DNA of 64,000 nucleotides from Flectobacillus rivi (lineage in GTDB: Bacteria; Bacteroidota; Bacteroidia; Cytophagales; Spirosomataceae): the NCBI RefSeq assembly GCF_030056655.1, contig NZ_JASHIE010000004.1:124001-188000 (forward strand). The letters run 5' to 3'. The notes below the pieces were generated by a model. It searched no databases. It was not told the origin of the DNA and saw nothing but the letters and a program-made list of their open reading frames with translations. Every line of letters starts with the position of its first letter. The stretch's first letter is position 1. Positions 1 to 10,300 of the stretch are shown piece after piece. A program made the position numbers and the translations under genes.

Positions 1-459
1 AGTTTTACCCTTATCTTTTTCTGAGCTTAAACGCATACGGTCAAACAACGTTTCCCAAGCCGTGAGGGCAGTCAATGGCATAGCAGCCGAAGCTTCAATC
101 GAAAGAGAGGTAGGTTTCTTACCAACAATTCTTTCGTCAACTAACTGATATTCAGCATTACTCCCAGCACGAGTGATATCTCCTGCATAAAAAACCTCGT
201 CTCCTACTTTGAATAAAGATACCTCCTCTCCTACAGCTTCGACGATACCAACAGCATCCCAACCGATAATTTTGGGATTCTCTAAAACAGTATCTTTTGC
301 TGTATTTTGACGGATTTTTGTATCTACAGGATTGACAGATACCGCTTGAATTTTCACCAACAAGTCTCGTCCTGACAGATTAGGTGTTGGAGTTTCAAAC
401 TCGATAAAACTTTCTTGAGACGATATAGGCAATGAGGTTTTGAATCCGATGGCTTTCAT
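1..459 (-). CDS. Zinc-binding alcohol dehydrogenase family protein (N-terminal part)
   Basis: This is the first 153 codons of a medium-chain dehydrogenase/reductase; the gene continues beyond the left edge of the window. It starts MKAIGFKTSLPI and shows the family's GroES-like N-terminal fold pattern: a stretch ending DLLVKIQAVSVNPVDTK, then GWDAVGIVEAVG, then VGDEVFYAG. The catalytic-zinc Cys/His set of classical alcohol dehydrogenases is not visible here, which fits the zinc-independent quinone-oxidoreductase-like branch. The likely role is NAD(P)H-dependent reduction of a small carbonyl or quinone in the cytoplasm; the substrate cannot be told. It lies downstream of the SDR gene on the same strand, but a gap of about 430 bp argues against tight coupling. 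Confidence 0.8.
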   Translation of the reverse strand, partial: MKAIGFKTSLPISSQESFIEFETPTPNLSGRDLLVKIQAVSVNPVDTKIRQNTAKDTVLENPKIIGWDAVGIVEAVGEEVSLFKVGDEVFYAGDITRAGSNAEYQLVDERIVGKKPTSLSIEASAAMPLTALTAWETLFDRMRLSSEKDKGKT

Positions 460-887
460 TTTTGATGATTTTTATAAAAAATAAGATAAGAATCGTTCTG
501 AAAATTGCAACGCTGGTAAAATTACAAATATGCGGTTTATACTTCAAGCTACCCTCAAGCAAACGGTTAAAGTTGCCTGCTTGAGGGTTTATTCAACAAA
601 GTTTAAAACTTGATATTGAAGCTGTTTAAACTTTTCAAAAAACATGTTTTATTGATTAATTCTTCGTCTTACTTTTTGTCTTAATACAAAAAGTAACAAA
701 AAAATCAAGAATTTATAAACTCGCTGCGCTCAAACAGTATAAATTCATTGCTTACGCAAGCAATTTTACGAAAGTTTAAATAGCTTCATTCTTAAATAAT
801 CGTGCAAAATAATATTTAGTCAATTTTGAATGTAAAATATTGAAAATTTTCATTTAAAATTCACAACTCATCATTCAGCACTAATAC
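460..887. other. Intergenic region with two hairpins
   Basis: No gene is supported here. It holds an 11-bp perfect inverted repeat (551-561 with 578-588, ACCCTCAAGCA/TGCTTGAGGGT) followed on the plus strand by TTTATT. It also holds a 9-bp inverted repeat (671-679 with 686-694, ACTTTTTGT/ACAAAAAGT). The stretch 690-760, with CTCGCTGCGCTCAAACA, resembles extragenic repeat debris often seen in Cytophagales; that resemblance is from memory. The hairpins may terminate transcription, but no plus-strand gene precedes them. Confidence 0.5.
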
Positions 888-1706
888 TTAATGTCCATGA
901 GCTTTGGCACTAATTTCTTTATTTTCTTCCCAAGAAGCAAGTCGCTGCTCGTACACAGATTTTACAATTGGATAGCCCACTTTTCCTAAAATCAATCTTA
1001 AAGGAGGTTCAGGCGAAGCAATCAAATTGAGTACAGGCTCAACAGTCGCTTCGGGCTTGCCATAACTATCGGGAGTACTGCCATTTCTGAAAGCCGTTTT
1101 TAAGGCGTCATAAGCTGGGATTTCCTGTGTTTGTGCGGCAGATGCTCCTGCCCAATCCGTTGAAAAGCCATTAGGCTCAATCAAAGTAACATGAATTCCA
1201 AACGCTTTTACTTCTGTAGCTAACGTTTCGCTTAAGCCTTCAACCGCAAATTTTGATGCATTATACAAACCAAGCGTTGGCAAAGTGAATAAACCTAAAA
1301 CACTCGAAACCTGAATAATATGTCCCGACTGTTGGGCACGCATATAAGGCAATACCGCCTGAGTAACCCATAATAGTCCAAAGAAATTCACCTCCATTTG
1401 TTGGCGAGCTTCAGCTTCAGTCGTTTCTTCGACAGCCCCAAAAAGACCATATCCCGCATTGTTGATAAGGACGTCGATACGACCAAAATGTTCGTTTGCT
1501 TTTGCAACTGTATCCAATACCTGTTCACGATTGGTGACATCTAAAGGCAAAGGTAAAATTTGCGAACCGAAAGACTCTACCAAGTCATTCAAATCCTGTG
1601 TATTGCGTGCTGTAGCTACTATTTTATGACCTTGTTCTAAAAGAGCCTTTGCCCAAATTTTCCCGAATCCACGAGAAGCGCCTGTAATAAGAATTACTTT
1701 TGACAT
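888..1706 (-). CDS. SDR family oxidoreductase
   Basis: A 272-residue classical short-chain dehydrogenase/reductase. It has the N-terminal NAD(P) motif TGASRGFG (about residues 8-15), the structural NNAG motif (about 85-88), the catalytic Ser in QVSSVLG and the YxxxK pair in YNASK (about 152-156). Length and motif spacing are normal for a cytoplasmic Rossmann-fold enzyme. The substrate cannot be inferred; an Arg near the cofactor site (ATARN) hints at NADPH preference. The ATG start is at 1704-1706. The gene is divergent from the GH28 gene, with about 180 bp between them. Confidence 0.9.
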   Translation of the reverse strand: MSKVILITGASRGFGKIWAKALLEQGHKIVATARNTQDLNDLVESFGSQILPLPLDVTNREQVLDTVAKANEHFGRIDVLINNAGYGLFGAVEETTEAEARQQMEVNFFGLLWVTQAVLPYMRAQQSGHIIQVSSVLGLFTLPTLGLYNASKFAVEGLSETLATEVKAFGIHVTLIEPNGFSTDWAGASAAQTQEIPAYDALKTAFRNGSTPDSYGKPEATVEPVLNLIASPEPPLRLILGKVGYPIVKSVYEQRLASWEENKEISAKAHGH

Positions 1707-1888
1707 GAGAATAATTGTTTAGTTTGATAGGACAAAATTACAAGGTGAAGTTGTGCTAAGGCTTATACAGAATTCCGAAGATATGATACATTTTTACGTA
1801 GCATCCTGAATCAGCGGTAGAACACTATGCAACAGGACGCTTGCCTACTCAGGAGATATTATTTTCGTCCAAAATAAATCCCAATGAT

Positions 1889-3253
1889 ATGACATTTCTA
1901 AAAAACACGATTGTATTCTTGATGATATTCCTTTTTTGTAGTTTCAAAAAAGACAATCCAATTACCTTTACAACTACAACCATTAAAGCTCCCTTTGGCA
2001 CAGTTAAGGTAACGGCTCCAAATTTTAGTAAATCTCCCAAATTATCAATTATCGATTTTGGTGCAGAAAAAGGAAATCAAGAAAAAACAACTCTAGCTAT
2101 TTCAAAAGCCATCACAAAAGCAAATAAATTAGGAGGAGGCACGGTTGTAGTACCTGCTGGAGAGTGGTTAACAGGTAAAATTCATTTGAAGAGCAATGTC
2201 AATTTACATCTTGAAAAAGGGGCAACACTTTTATTTTCGGGTAATCCAACAGACTATTTACCAGCAGTACACAGCACTTGGGAAGGCATGGAATGTTATA
2301 ACTATTCGCCCCTAATTTATGCCTATCAGTGCAAAAACGTAGCAATTACAGGAGAAGGGGAAGTAAAAGCACAAATGGATATATGGAAAATTTGGTTTGC
2401 AAGACCAAAGCCACACATGGAAAGCATCAAGCGTTTGTATCTACAAGGAATCAGCTATACCCCTGTTATTCAGCGCCAAATGGTAAACGACACCGCACAT
2501 TTACGACCACAATTTATTCAATTTAATCGTTGCGAGAATGTGTTACTCGAAGGCATTTCGATTCAGAATAGCCCTTTTTGGACAATACATCCATACCTAT
2601 GCAAAAACGTAAGTATTCGTAAAGTAAATGTATATGCCCATGGACACAACAACGATGGCGTAGACCCCGAAATGAGTCAAAATGTATTGATAGAAAACTG
2701 TGTATTTGATCAAGGCGATGACGCCATAGCAATCAAATCTGGACGAAATCCAGAAGGATGGAGATTAAAAACACCCTCAAAGAATATCATTATTAGAAAT
2801 TGTTTAGTCAAAAATGGACATCAACTTGTAGCCATAGGAAGTGAGTTATCGGGAGGCATTGAGAATGTTTGGATACAAAACTGCGAGGTGGTAGACGGTG
2901 CGAAGCTCTTTCATTTGTTATTTATCAAAACCAATGAAAGAATGGGCGGTTATGTTGATCATATTTATGTTGAAAACGTAAAGTCAGGAAAAATTGATCA
3001 AGGTATTTTAGGTATTGAAACCGACGTATTATATCAGTGGAGGAATCTAGTACAGACTTTTGAAAAAAGGCTTACTCCTATCAAAAATGTATTTCTGGAT
3101 AACGTACAAGCAACAGAGGTGAAATTTATTTCGAGAATCCTAGGACAAAAAGAATTACCAATCGAGAATGTCCGACTCAAATCGGTAAAAGCCACCAAAG
3201 TTATCGACCAGCCATCTATTCATGAAAATGTAACAAATTTCAAATCCGAATAA
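1889..3253 (+). CDS. Glycoside hydrolase family 28 (polygalacturonase-like)
   Basis: The start at 1889 (MTFLKNTIVFLMIFLF) is preferred over the ATG 48 nt upstream because it puts a hydrophobic export segment at the N terminus; the protein is then 454 residues. The right-handed beta-helix core carries the GH28 signature: NNDGVDPE, then GDDAIAIKSG (the catalytic aspartates), then NGHQLVAIGSELSGG (catalytic His) and FIKTNERMGG (substrate-binding Lys). In many relatives the residue after the His is Gly; here it is Gln. It probably cleaves alpha-1,4-galacturonan or a rhamnogalacturonan side chain in the periplasm or at the cell surface. A terminator follows directly. Confidence 0.88.
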   Translation: MTFLKNTIVFLMIFLFCSFKKDNPITFTTTTIKAPFGTVKVTAPNFSKSPKLSIIDFGAEKGNQEKTTLAISKAITKANKLGGGTVVVPAGEWLTGKIHLKSNVNLHLEKGATLLFSGNPTDYLPAVHSTWEGMECYNYSPLIYAYQCKNVAITGEGEVKAQMDIWKIWFARPKPHMESIKRLYLQGISYTPVIQRQMVNDTAHLRPQFIQFNRCENVLLEGISIQNSPFWTIHPYLCKNVSIRKVNVYAHGHNNDGVDPEMSQNVLIENCVFDQGDDAIAIKSGRNPEGWRLKTPSKNIIIRNCLVKNGHQLVAIGSELSGGIENVWIQNCEVVDGAKLFHLLFIKTNERMGGYVDHIYVENVKSGKIDQGILGIETDVLYQWRNLVQTFEKRLTPIKNVFLDNVQATEVKFISRILGQKELPIENVRLKSVKATKVIDQPSIHENVTNFKSE

Positions 3254-3259
3254 AGCATC

Positions 3260-3305
3260 AAATCCCCGCAAATGACCGGAGGAAACCAAGTCTGCGGGGA
3301 TTTTC
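3260..3305 (+). terminator. Rho-independent terminator of the GH28 gene
   Basis: An inverted repeat, AAATCCCCGCA (3260-3270) with TGCGGGGATTTT (3292-3303), gives a GC-rich stem ending in a T run, 6 bp after the GH28 stop codon. Confidence 0.8.
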
Positions 3306-3464
3306 TTAGGTATATTGAAGCGATTGAAACAACCCGTAAATAAAAGTATTTAAACTAATTCTTCTAAAATTTGCGACATTGACTCTGAGTCTTCAGATGG
3401 AACAAAATTTTACAGATAAAGACAGGGTGGTCTTTTGCACTTAAAATATAGACTATGATAATAT

Positions 3465-3758
3465 CTATTTATATTTTTTATCTCTTACCAATCTAATACT
3501 ATTAAACTCTGGAAATACACGAATATCATCTTCTGGTATAATTCCTCGCCGAATCCAATTTGTGACAACAGACTCATCCGCTATAGCGTACTTTTTACAA
3601 TAGTTTTTTATTGTAAGCCAGTCACTTAATTCGATGATTTTTCCCTCTAAAATTAGAAAATTCTTTGCATTCTCAATTAGCTCTTTAGCTTGATTAAGAA
3701 CATCATCAGTTTTAACGCCAGAGATTTCTATCATTATCTTTAATTGGGCTTTCGCCAT
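3465..3758 (-). CDS. Small helix-turn-helix-like protein, unknown function
   Basis: About 97 residues starting MAKAQLKIMIEISG. This start is preferred to one 21 nt upstream because it follows the stop of the upstream gene by one base, implying translational coupling. The C-terminal half (SDWLTIKNYCKKYAI, then VVTNWIRRGIIPEDDI) resembles excisionase or MerR-type winged helices that choose between variants of a DNA site. The N-terminal half is helical. It could be the DNA-binding partner of a small regulatory or toxin-antitoxin pair with the gene upstream, or a remnant of a mobile element. It lies about 270 bp from the old end of the CRISPR array. Function not recognised. Confidence 0.5.
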   Translation of the reverse strand: MAKAQLKIMIEISGVKTDDVLNQAKELIENAKNFLILEGKIIELSDWLTIKNYCKKYAIADESVVTNWIRRGIIPEDDIRVFPEFNSIRLVRDKKYK

Positions 3759-3759
3759 T

Positions 3760-3915
3760 TTATAGTTTGAGTTCTTCAATCATTTGATTGATTTTCAGAA
3801 TTGAGTCTAGATAGTTATTGATTTCGTCATCAGAGAGTTTTTTTATTTCCTCTTCTAGCCTCTTATAAAGACTTTCTTTTGACTCCTCAAGTGCTTTAAT
3901 AATCTGTTCTTTCAT
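3760..3915 (-). CDS. Very small coiled-coil protein
   Basis: About 51 residues starting MKEQIIKALEESKES; an ORF extension to 3969 is possible but adds a different-looking, less charged N terminus. The sequence is rich in Glu, Lys and Leu with heptad-like spacing, predicting one or two amphipathic helices. It sits directly upstream of, and probably in one transcript with, the small HTH-like gene. Nothing specific is recognised. Confidence 0.4.
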   Translation of the reverse strand: MKEQIIKALEESKESLYKRLEEEIKKLSDDEINNYLDSILKINQMIEELKL

Positions 3916-4027
3916 ATTCTGTTTGTCTATTTGTTTATTATACAAATAGGCTAAATGTTCGGTTAGCAAACAAACATATTATGTACTTTTTCGCTAAATA
4001 ACTCTGAAAGAATTCAAAGTCATTTAA

Positions 4028-4318
4028 TATTTCTATTTATAATAGTACGATTAAAGACTTCGTGGAGCATCCACAAAATGAACGTACGAATGTTATTCCA
4101 ATTCCTATATGACACGATTAAAAGACCCGAATTTGTAACAAGAATTGATTCAAATAATTTATTTCAATTCCTACGTGGTACGATTACACGGTCAATAGTC
4201 GTACTTGCTGAATCAAGTTGCTCATAGTTAAATTCCTACATGCTACGATGAAAGGGAATATATGGAAAAAATCGGAATCAAAATTGGTGTTTCAATTCCT
4301 GTATGGTACGATTAAAGG
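4028..4318 (-). repeat. Degenerate CRISPR repeats at the trailer end
   Basis: The oldest repeats have decayed. About 4028-4057 keeps only the AGTACGATTAAAG end. 4095-4124 matches the consensus at 23 of 30 positions. 4161-4190 ends TACACG. 4226-4255 has lost bases in TTTCAATT and carries GCTACGATGAAAGG. 4289-4318 has a single T in CTGTATGG. Spacing stays at 63-67 nt, so these are true array units. Decay at this end marks it as the leader-distal end. Confidence 0.85.
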
Positions 4319-7300
4319 TACAAAAAGAAATTGAAAAAAGGTATGGTTCTAAAAGTTTCAATTCCTACATGGTACGATTAAAGGTTCTACTTGCTCTTTA
4401 AATAGTAATTGTTCTTGGCTGTTTCAATTCCTGCATGGTACGATTAAAGGTTTATCAATCTCTTTTTTAAAGATTGCTTGGTCTTGTTTCAATTCCTGCA
4501 TGGTACGATTAAAGGTATGATTAATTACAAAAATGATTTGTAGAGAGTAAGTTTCAATTCCTGCATGGTACGATTAAAGGAGTGCCAATCTGGTCGGTGT
4601 TTAACGCTTGTTTTTGTGTTTCAATTCCTGCATGGTACGATTAAAGGATGATAAAATGTCTATAAGTAGCTATGATGTAGATTAGTTTCAATTCCTGCAT
4701 GGTACGATTAAAGGTGACAATAGTTGTATAAGAAGCTCCGAAAGATGAAGTGTTTCAATTCCTGCATGGTACGATTAAAGGTTTCTTTTATTAGGAGACT
4801 CAACGAATCATAATGGGTTTCAATTCCTGCATGGTACGATTAAAGGTCAGCCATTTGCTGAGCAAGTTGAGCCATCGCCTTTGTTTCAATTCCTGCATGG
4901 TACGATTAAAGGTATTTTTGAAAATAGTGCTATATGCCCTTTTGATACGTTTCAATTCCTGCATGGTACGATTAAAGGGAGGAAAAAGATTAGGACTATT
5001 AACTATATCCTAGGCGGGTTTCAATTCCTGCATGGTACGATTAAAGGGAGGTTACACTATTTGCAGATTCGAGCGTAAATTAGTTTCAATTCCTGCATGG
5101 TACGATTAAAGGATTCAGCCACAAGTGAATTATTATTTTCACCTGATTAGTTTCAATTCCTGCATGGTACGATTAAAGGAATTTTAGGCTCTCTCATTTC
5201 ACCTGTTTTGGGCAAAAGTTTCAATTCCTGCATGGTACGATTAAAGGTATCTAACCGATACTGCCAAACAAACAGCTCCAGAATTGTTTCAATTCCTGCA
5301 TGGTACGATTAAAGGTTTTTGCTCTACTTTATGAAAGCGCACGTGCTTGGGTTTCAATTCCTGCATGGTACGATTAAAGGAATTATTAGAGGTCAATTAT
5401 CTATTATGGTAGGAAAGTTTCAATTCCTGCATGGTACGATTAAAGGCCAGAGCATTCGGTTTATACCGAAGCTTTTTTTGGGTTTCAATTCCTGCATGGT
5501 ACGATTAAAGGCTTTGTCAGTGCTACAGGAGATGGGAAAATTACAAGTTTCAATTCCTGCATGGTACGATTAAAGGTGTATATGCCTACCGTAAAAGACA
5601 AGAGTTTTGACGTTTCAATTCCTGCATGGTACGATTAAAGGGTAAGACAGGACGGTTTATTTGGCATGCAGACCGTAAGTTTCAATTCCTGCATGGTACG
5701 ATTAAAGGGGAGATTCATCAAGACCGGGCGTATCCAGTCTTTCGAGTTTCAATTCCTGCATGGTACGATTAAAGGCAGAGAATGTAACGAAGGTCGTCAT
5801 TACTCGGATTCTGTTTCAATTCCTGCATGGTACGATTAAAGGGTGCTCTGAACACAACATTCCAGCAAAATTTCAAATGCTGTTTCAATTCCTGCATGGT
5901 ACGATTAAAGGAAACGCTATTGCATTTTGCTGATACTCCTTTTCCTGTTTCAATTCCTGCATGGTACGATTAAAGGAAGCGCCTACAAGATCAATTGTCA
6001 GAGCTTCAGTATAGTTTCAATTCCTGCATGGTACGATTAAAGGATAGCATTGTGAATGATTTTGAAAGCCTTGCTCAGTGTTTCAATTCCTGCATGGTAC
6101 GATTAAAGGTAATGAAAAAGTTTTTAAAATAAACCAGGGAAACACCGTTTCAATTCCTGCATGGTACGATTAAAGGACCTAAAAGAAATATTAGGTCAAT
6201 ATGGTTGATTCAGTTTCAATTCCTGCATGGTACGATTAAAGGCAGTCCTATTGCCTTCATCATCAACTTGAATACAGTTTCAATTCCTGCATGGTACGAT
6301 TAAAGGGACAATTCCCCACAATTGATTTGCCATAAGGTTGTGAGTTTCAATTCCTGCATGGTACGATTAAAGGAGGAATATGTAAGGATAACGGAAAAAG
6401 GCAAGCTTGTTTCAATTCCTGCATGGTACGATTAAAGGTTTAGTTTTAAGCCCCATTTTCAGGGGCTTTTTGGTTGTTTCAATTCCTGCATGGTACGATT
6501 AAAGGAACCTTATCTATTTCCCATCTGATTGGGAGTCACGAGTTTCAATTCCTGCATGGTACGATTAAAGGTTTTGATAGCTCTCCAAGCGCTTGCTTAT
6601 ATTTTAAACGTTTCAATTCCTGCATGGTACGATTAAAGGATGACAGGCTATGAATTATCTCGAAATTGGTTTAATGTTTCAATTCCTGCATGGTACGATT
6701 AAAGGTCTTCAGTTCAATTCCCAACTAACAAAGCAAATAACGTTTCAATTCCTGCATGGTACGATTAAAGGAAGTTACAGCCGAGGAAAAAATAGAGCTA
6801 TTAAAAACGTTTCAATTCCTGCATGGTACGATTAAAGGTGTTAAAACCTTTGAGGATATTTACCCAGAACGCATGTTTCAATTCCTGCATGGTACGATTA
6901 AAGGGAGTAGCTGGTTTTTGAGTTCTTGTCGGAATACTCTGTTTCAATTCCTGCATGGTACGATTAAAGGAGCGAAGAAAGCTTTACAACATCATCAGGG
7001 AGGAGCTGTTTCAATTCCTGCATGGTACGATTAAAGGTCGGCAAGTAGACAGAATGCGGGGAACATCTATCGTTTCAATTCCTGCATGGTACGATTAAAG
7101 GAGTAGCTGGTTTTTGAGTTCTTGTCGGAATACTCTGTTTCAATTCCTGCATGGTACGATTAAAGGCTTAAAAGTTAGTGCTGACAGAGTCATCTATGAC
7201 GCTGTTTCAATTCCTACATGGTACGATTAAAGGGATAATACCTGTAGTACGCTCAAAGTGATTAATCAGTTTCAATTCCTACATGGTACGATTAAAGGAA

Positions 7301-10300
7301 ATAAAGGGCATAACTTATGCCGTCGTTGAGATTCCTGTTTCAATTCCTACATGGTACGATTAAAGGTGTGAGTGATGAAAGTTTCATTGATCTTGAGTTA
7401 GTTTCAATTCCTACATGGTACGATTAAAGGGGAAGTAAAAGTGGTTATCCCTTCCCACAAACGCGTTTCAATTCCTACATGGTACGATTAAAGGTCGAAA
7501 AAATGTCACCAGCAGAGCAAAAGCAATTCTGTTTCAATTCCTACATGGTACGATTAAAGGTGAGAATACATCTATGTGTTCTCTTAAAAGAAATGTCTCG
7601 TTTCAATTCCTACATGGTACGATTAAAGGTGGTGACTACTCTCGAAACAGGATTGATAATGTTGTTTCAATTCCTACATGGTACGATTAAAGGAAAAGAA
7701 CAGAAAAAGACTATTGTGACCCTTCGAAAGTTTCAATTCCTACATGGTACGATTAAAGGTACTTAGTCAAAAAGGAACTATTCTTTATGCTCCTGATGTT
7801 TCAATTCCTACATGGTACGATTAAAGGCTTGAAGGAGAAGTCAAAACCCTAGTAGAAAGATTGGGTTTCAATTCCTACATGGTACGATTAAAGGCCCAAA
7901 AAGGGTTTAGATTCCTTTATGTCGTTCCAGTTTCAATTCCTACATGGTACGATTAAAGGTAAAAAGGTATTAAATTTCTGTACATATTCGCTAGGTTTCA
8001 ATTCCTACATGGTACGATTAAAGGCAGTACCGAGTTGCAAGCGTGGAATCAGTATTAACCAAGTTTCAATTCCTACATGGTACGATTAAAGGGCTGGGCA
8101 GTAAGCAAAGCCTGTTCAATTTTAGCTGTTTCAATTCCTACATGGTACGATTAAAGGCTAAAAGATGCCAAAACGGAAGAAGATGTAGTACGGTTTCAAT
8201 TCCTACATGGTACGATTAAAGGAAGGAAAGGAAAATGAAATTGAAAGAGCTATATTATTTCAATTCCTACATGGTACGATTAAAGGAGAAACTAGAATTT
8301 TTATGCCACAACGTCAATTTAATTTCAATTCCTACATGGTACGATTAAAGGTACTATAATACATCTGCAAAAACAAAATTAGCATTATTTCAATTCCTAC
8401 ATGGTACGATTAAAGGATATTGTTGTAGGACGTCGGGTTGAAAAGGATTTAATTTCAATTCCTACATGGTACGATTAAAGGGCGATTGAGGCATCTGGTT
8501 TTGTTTTAGAGGAGGTTATTTCAATTCCTACATGGTACGATTAAAGGTGGAAGAGGCTCAAATAAATATAAAGAAGGATAATTCTAATTTCAATTCCTAC
8601 ATGGTACGATTAAAGGTCATGGATAAAAAGCGAATTATGTTAATAGGAGGCGCATTTCAATTCCTACATGGTACGATTAAAGGTAGTATTTTTTTCGATT
8701 TGTTGTTGGATATTTTGCAACATTTCAATTCCTACATGGTACGATTAAAGGACAGCCATAATTACACCCAATGTAGTCTTGGAAGTGCCATTTCAATTCC
8801 TACATGGTACGATTAAAGGCTTAACAGCAAACACGTTCTACTGGAACTCTGCCAGATTTCAATTCCTACATGGTACGATTAAAGGTCATTTGAATAATTC
8901 AGACATCCTTTTGCGAATGTCATTTCAATTCCTACATGGTACGATTAAAGGATACAAATATTATTCACAATTTCAGGAAATTTCAATTTCAATTCCTACA
9001 TGGTACGATTAAAGGAGACCAAGATTGACCATTTTCTCGAATGCCTTTACAGATTTCAATTCCTACATGGTACGATTAAAGGACATGGGGGCTAAATATT
9101 TTTGGCAAACAAAATTCAAAATTTCAATTCCTACATGGTACGATTAAAGGATTTTTTGGGGTCAAATTGTAGCTGTGCTTGATACTATTTCAATTCCTAC
9201 ATGGTACGATTAAAGGTTTGACATAGATTTGATAGAGCCTAAGCCTGTAAAAAATTTCAATTCCTACATGGTACGATTAAAGGGTATTTACGTTTGTCGC
9301 AACTGTATTAGTAGTAGTAAATTTCAATTCCTACATGGTACGATTAAAGGGCGTCACGTGGTTCAATGCACTCGATTTATTCCACGTTTATTTCAATTCC
9401 TACATGGTACGATTAAAGGACTACTACCACCAAGACAATATCAGGCTCAGAAAGCTCATTTCAATTCCTACATGGTACGATTAAAGGGTATTTACGTTTG
9501 TCGCAACTGTATTAGTAGTAGTAAATTTCAATTCCTACATGGTACGATTAAAGGTGACAGGTGTGGCTTTGGCCATTTGACCCCAAATAAATTTCAATTC
9601 CTACATGGTACGATTAAAGGCGTAATGGATTAGAATTATTTGTTTGGCTAAACAAATTTCAATTCCTACATGGTACGATTAAAGGGGTTTAATCTTTAGG
9701 CTAACAGTTCCTTTAGTTACTGGATTTCAATTCCTACATGGTACGATTAAAGGTGCCAATAGATACATCAAAAGCATCTGTTTTATATTATTTCAATTCC
9801 TACATGGTACGATTAAAGGTCAATCATTGAAGAACATGGAAGATTAAATGTTCACAATTTCAATTCCTACATGGTACGATTAAAGGAATTATCTTCGCTA
9901 GTCTTCTTATCAATTTGGCTGCACATTTCAATTCCTACATGGTACGATTAAAGGTTTTACCTCATTGGCACAGGTAGAATCCATAAAGTCATTTCAATTC
10001 CTACATGGTACGATTAAAGGATAATCTATGTCTAACCTTTTTGCCCTTTAGCATTATTTCAATTCCTACATGGTACGATTAAAGGGCATCAGGTTATAGT
10101 TTCAATCACTGGTTAGCAACATTTCAATTCCTACATGGTACGATTAAAGGTCGGTCATGGAAGGTGTTCGCTGGATAAGCCTTTCGTAATTTCAATTCCT
10201 ACATGGTACGATTAAAGGTCAGATTATGGACATACCTCTACCTACTCTTAAAAATATTTCAATTCCTACATGGTACGATTAAAGGAGCCTTTGACAGATT

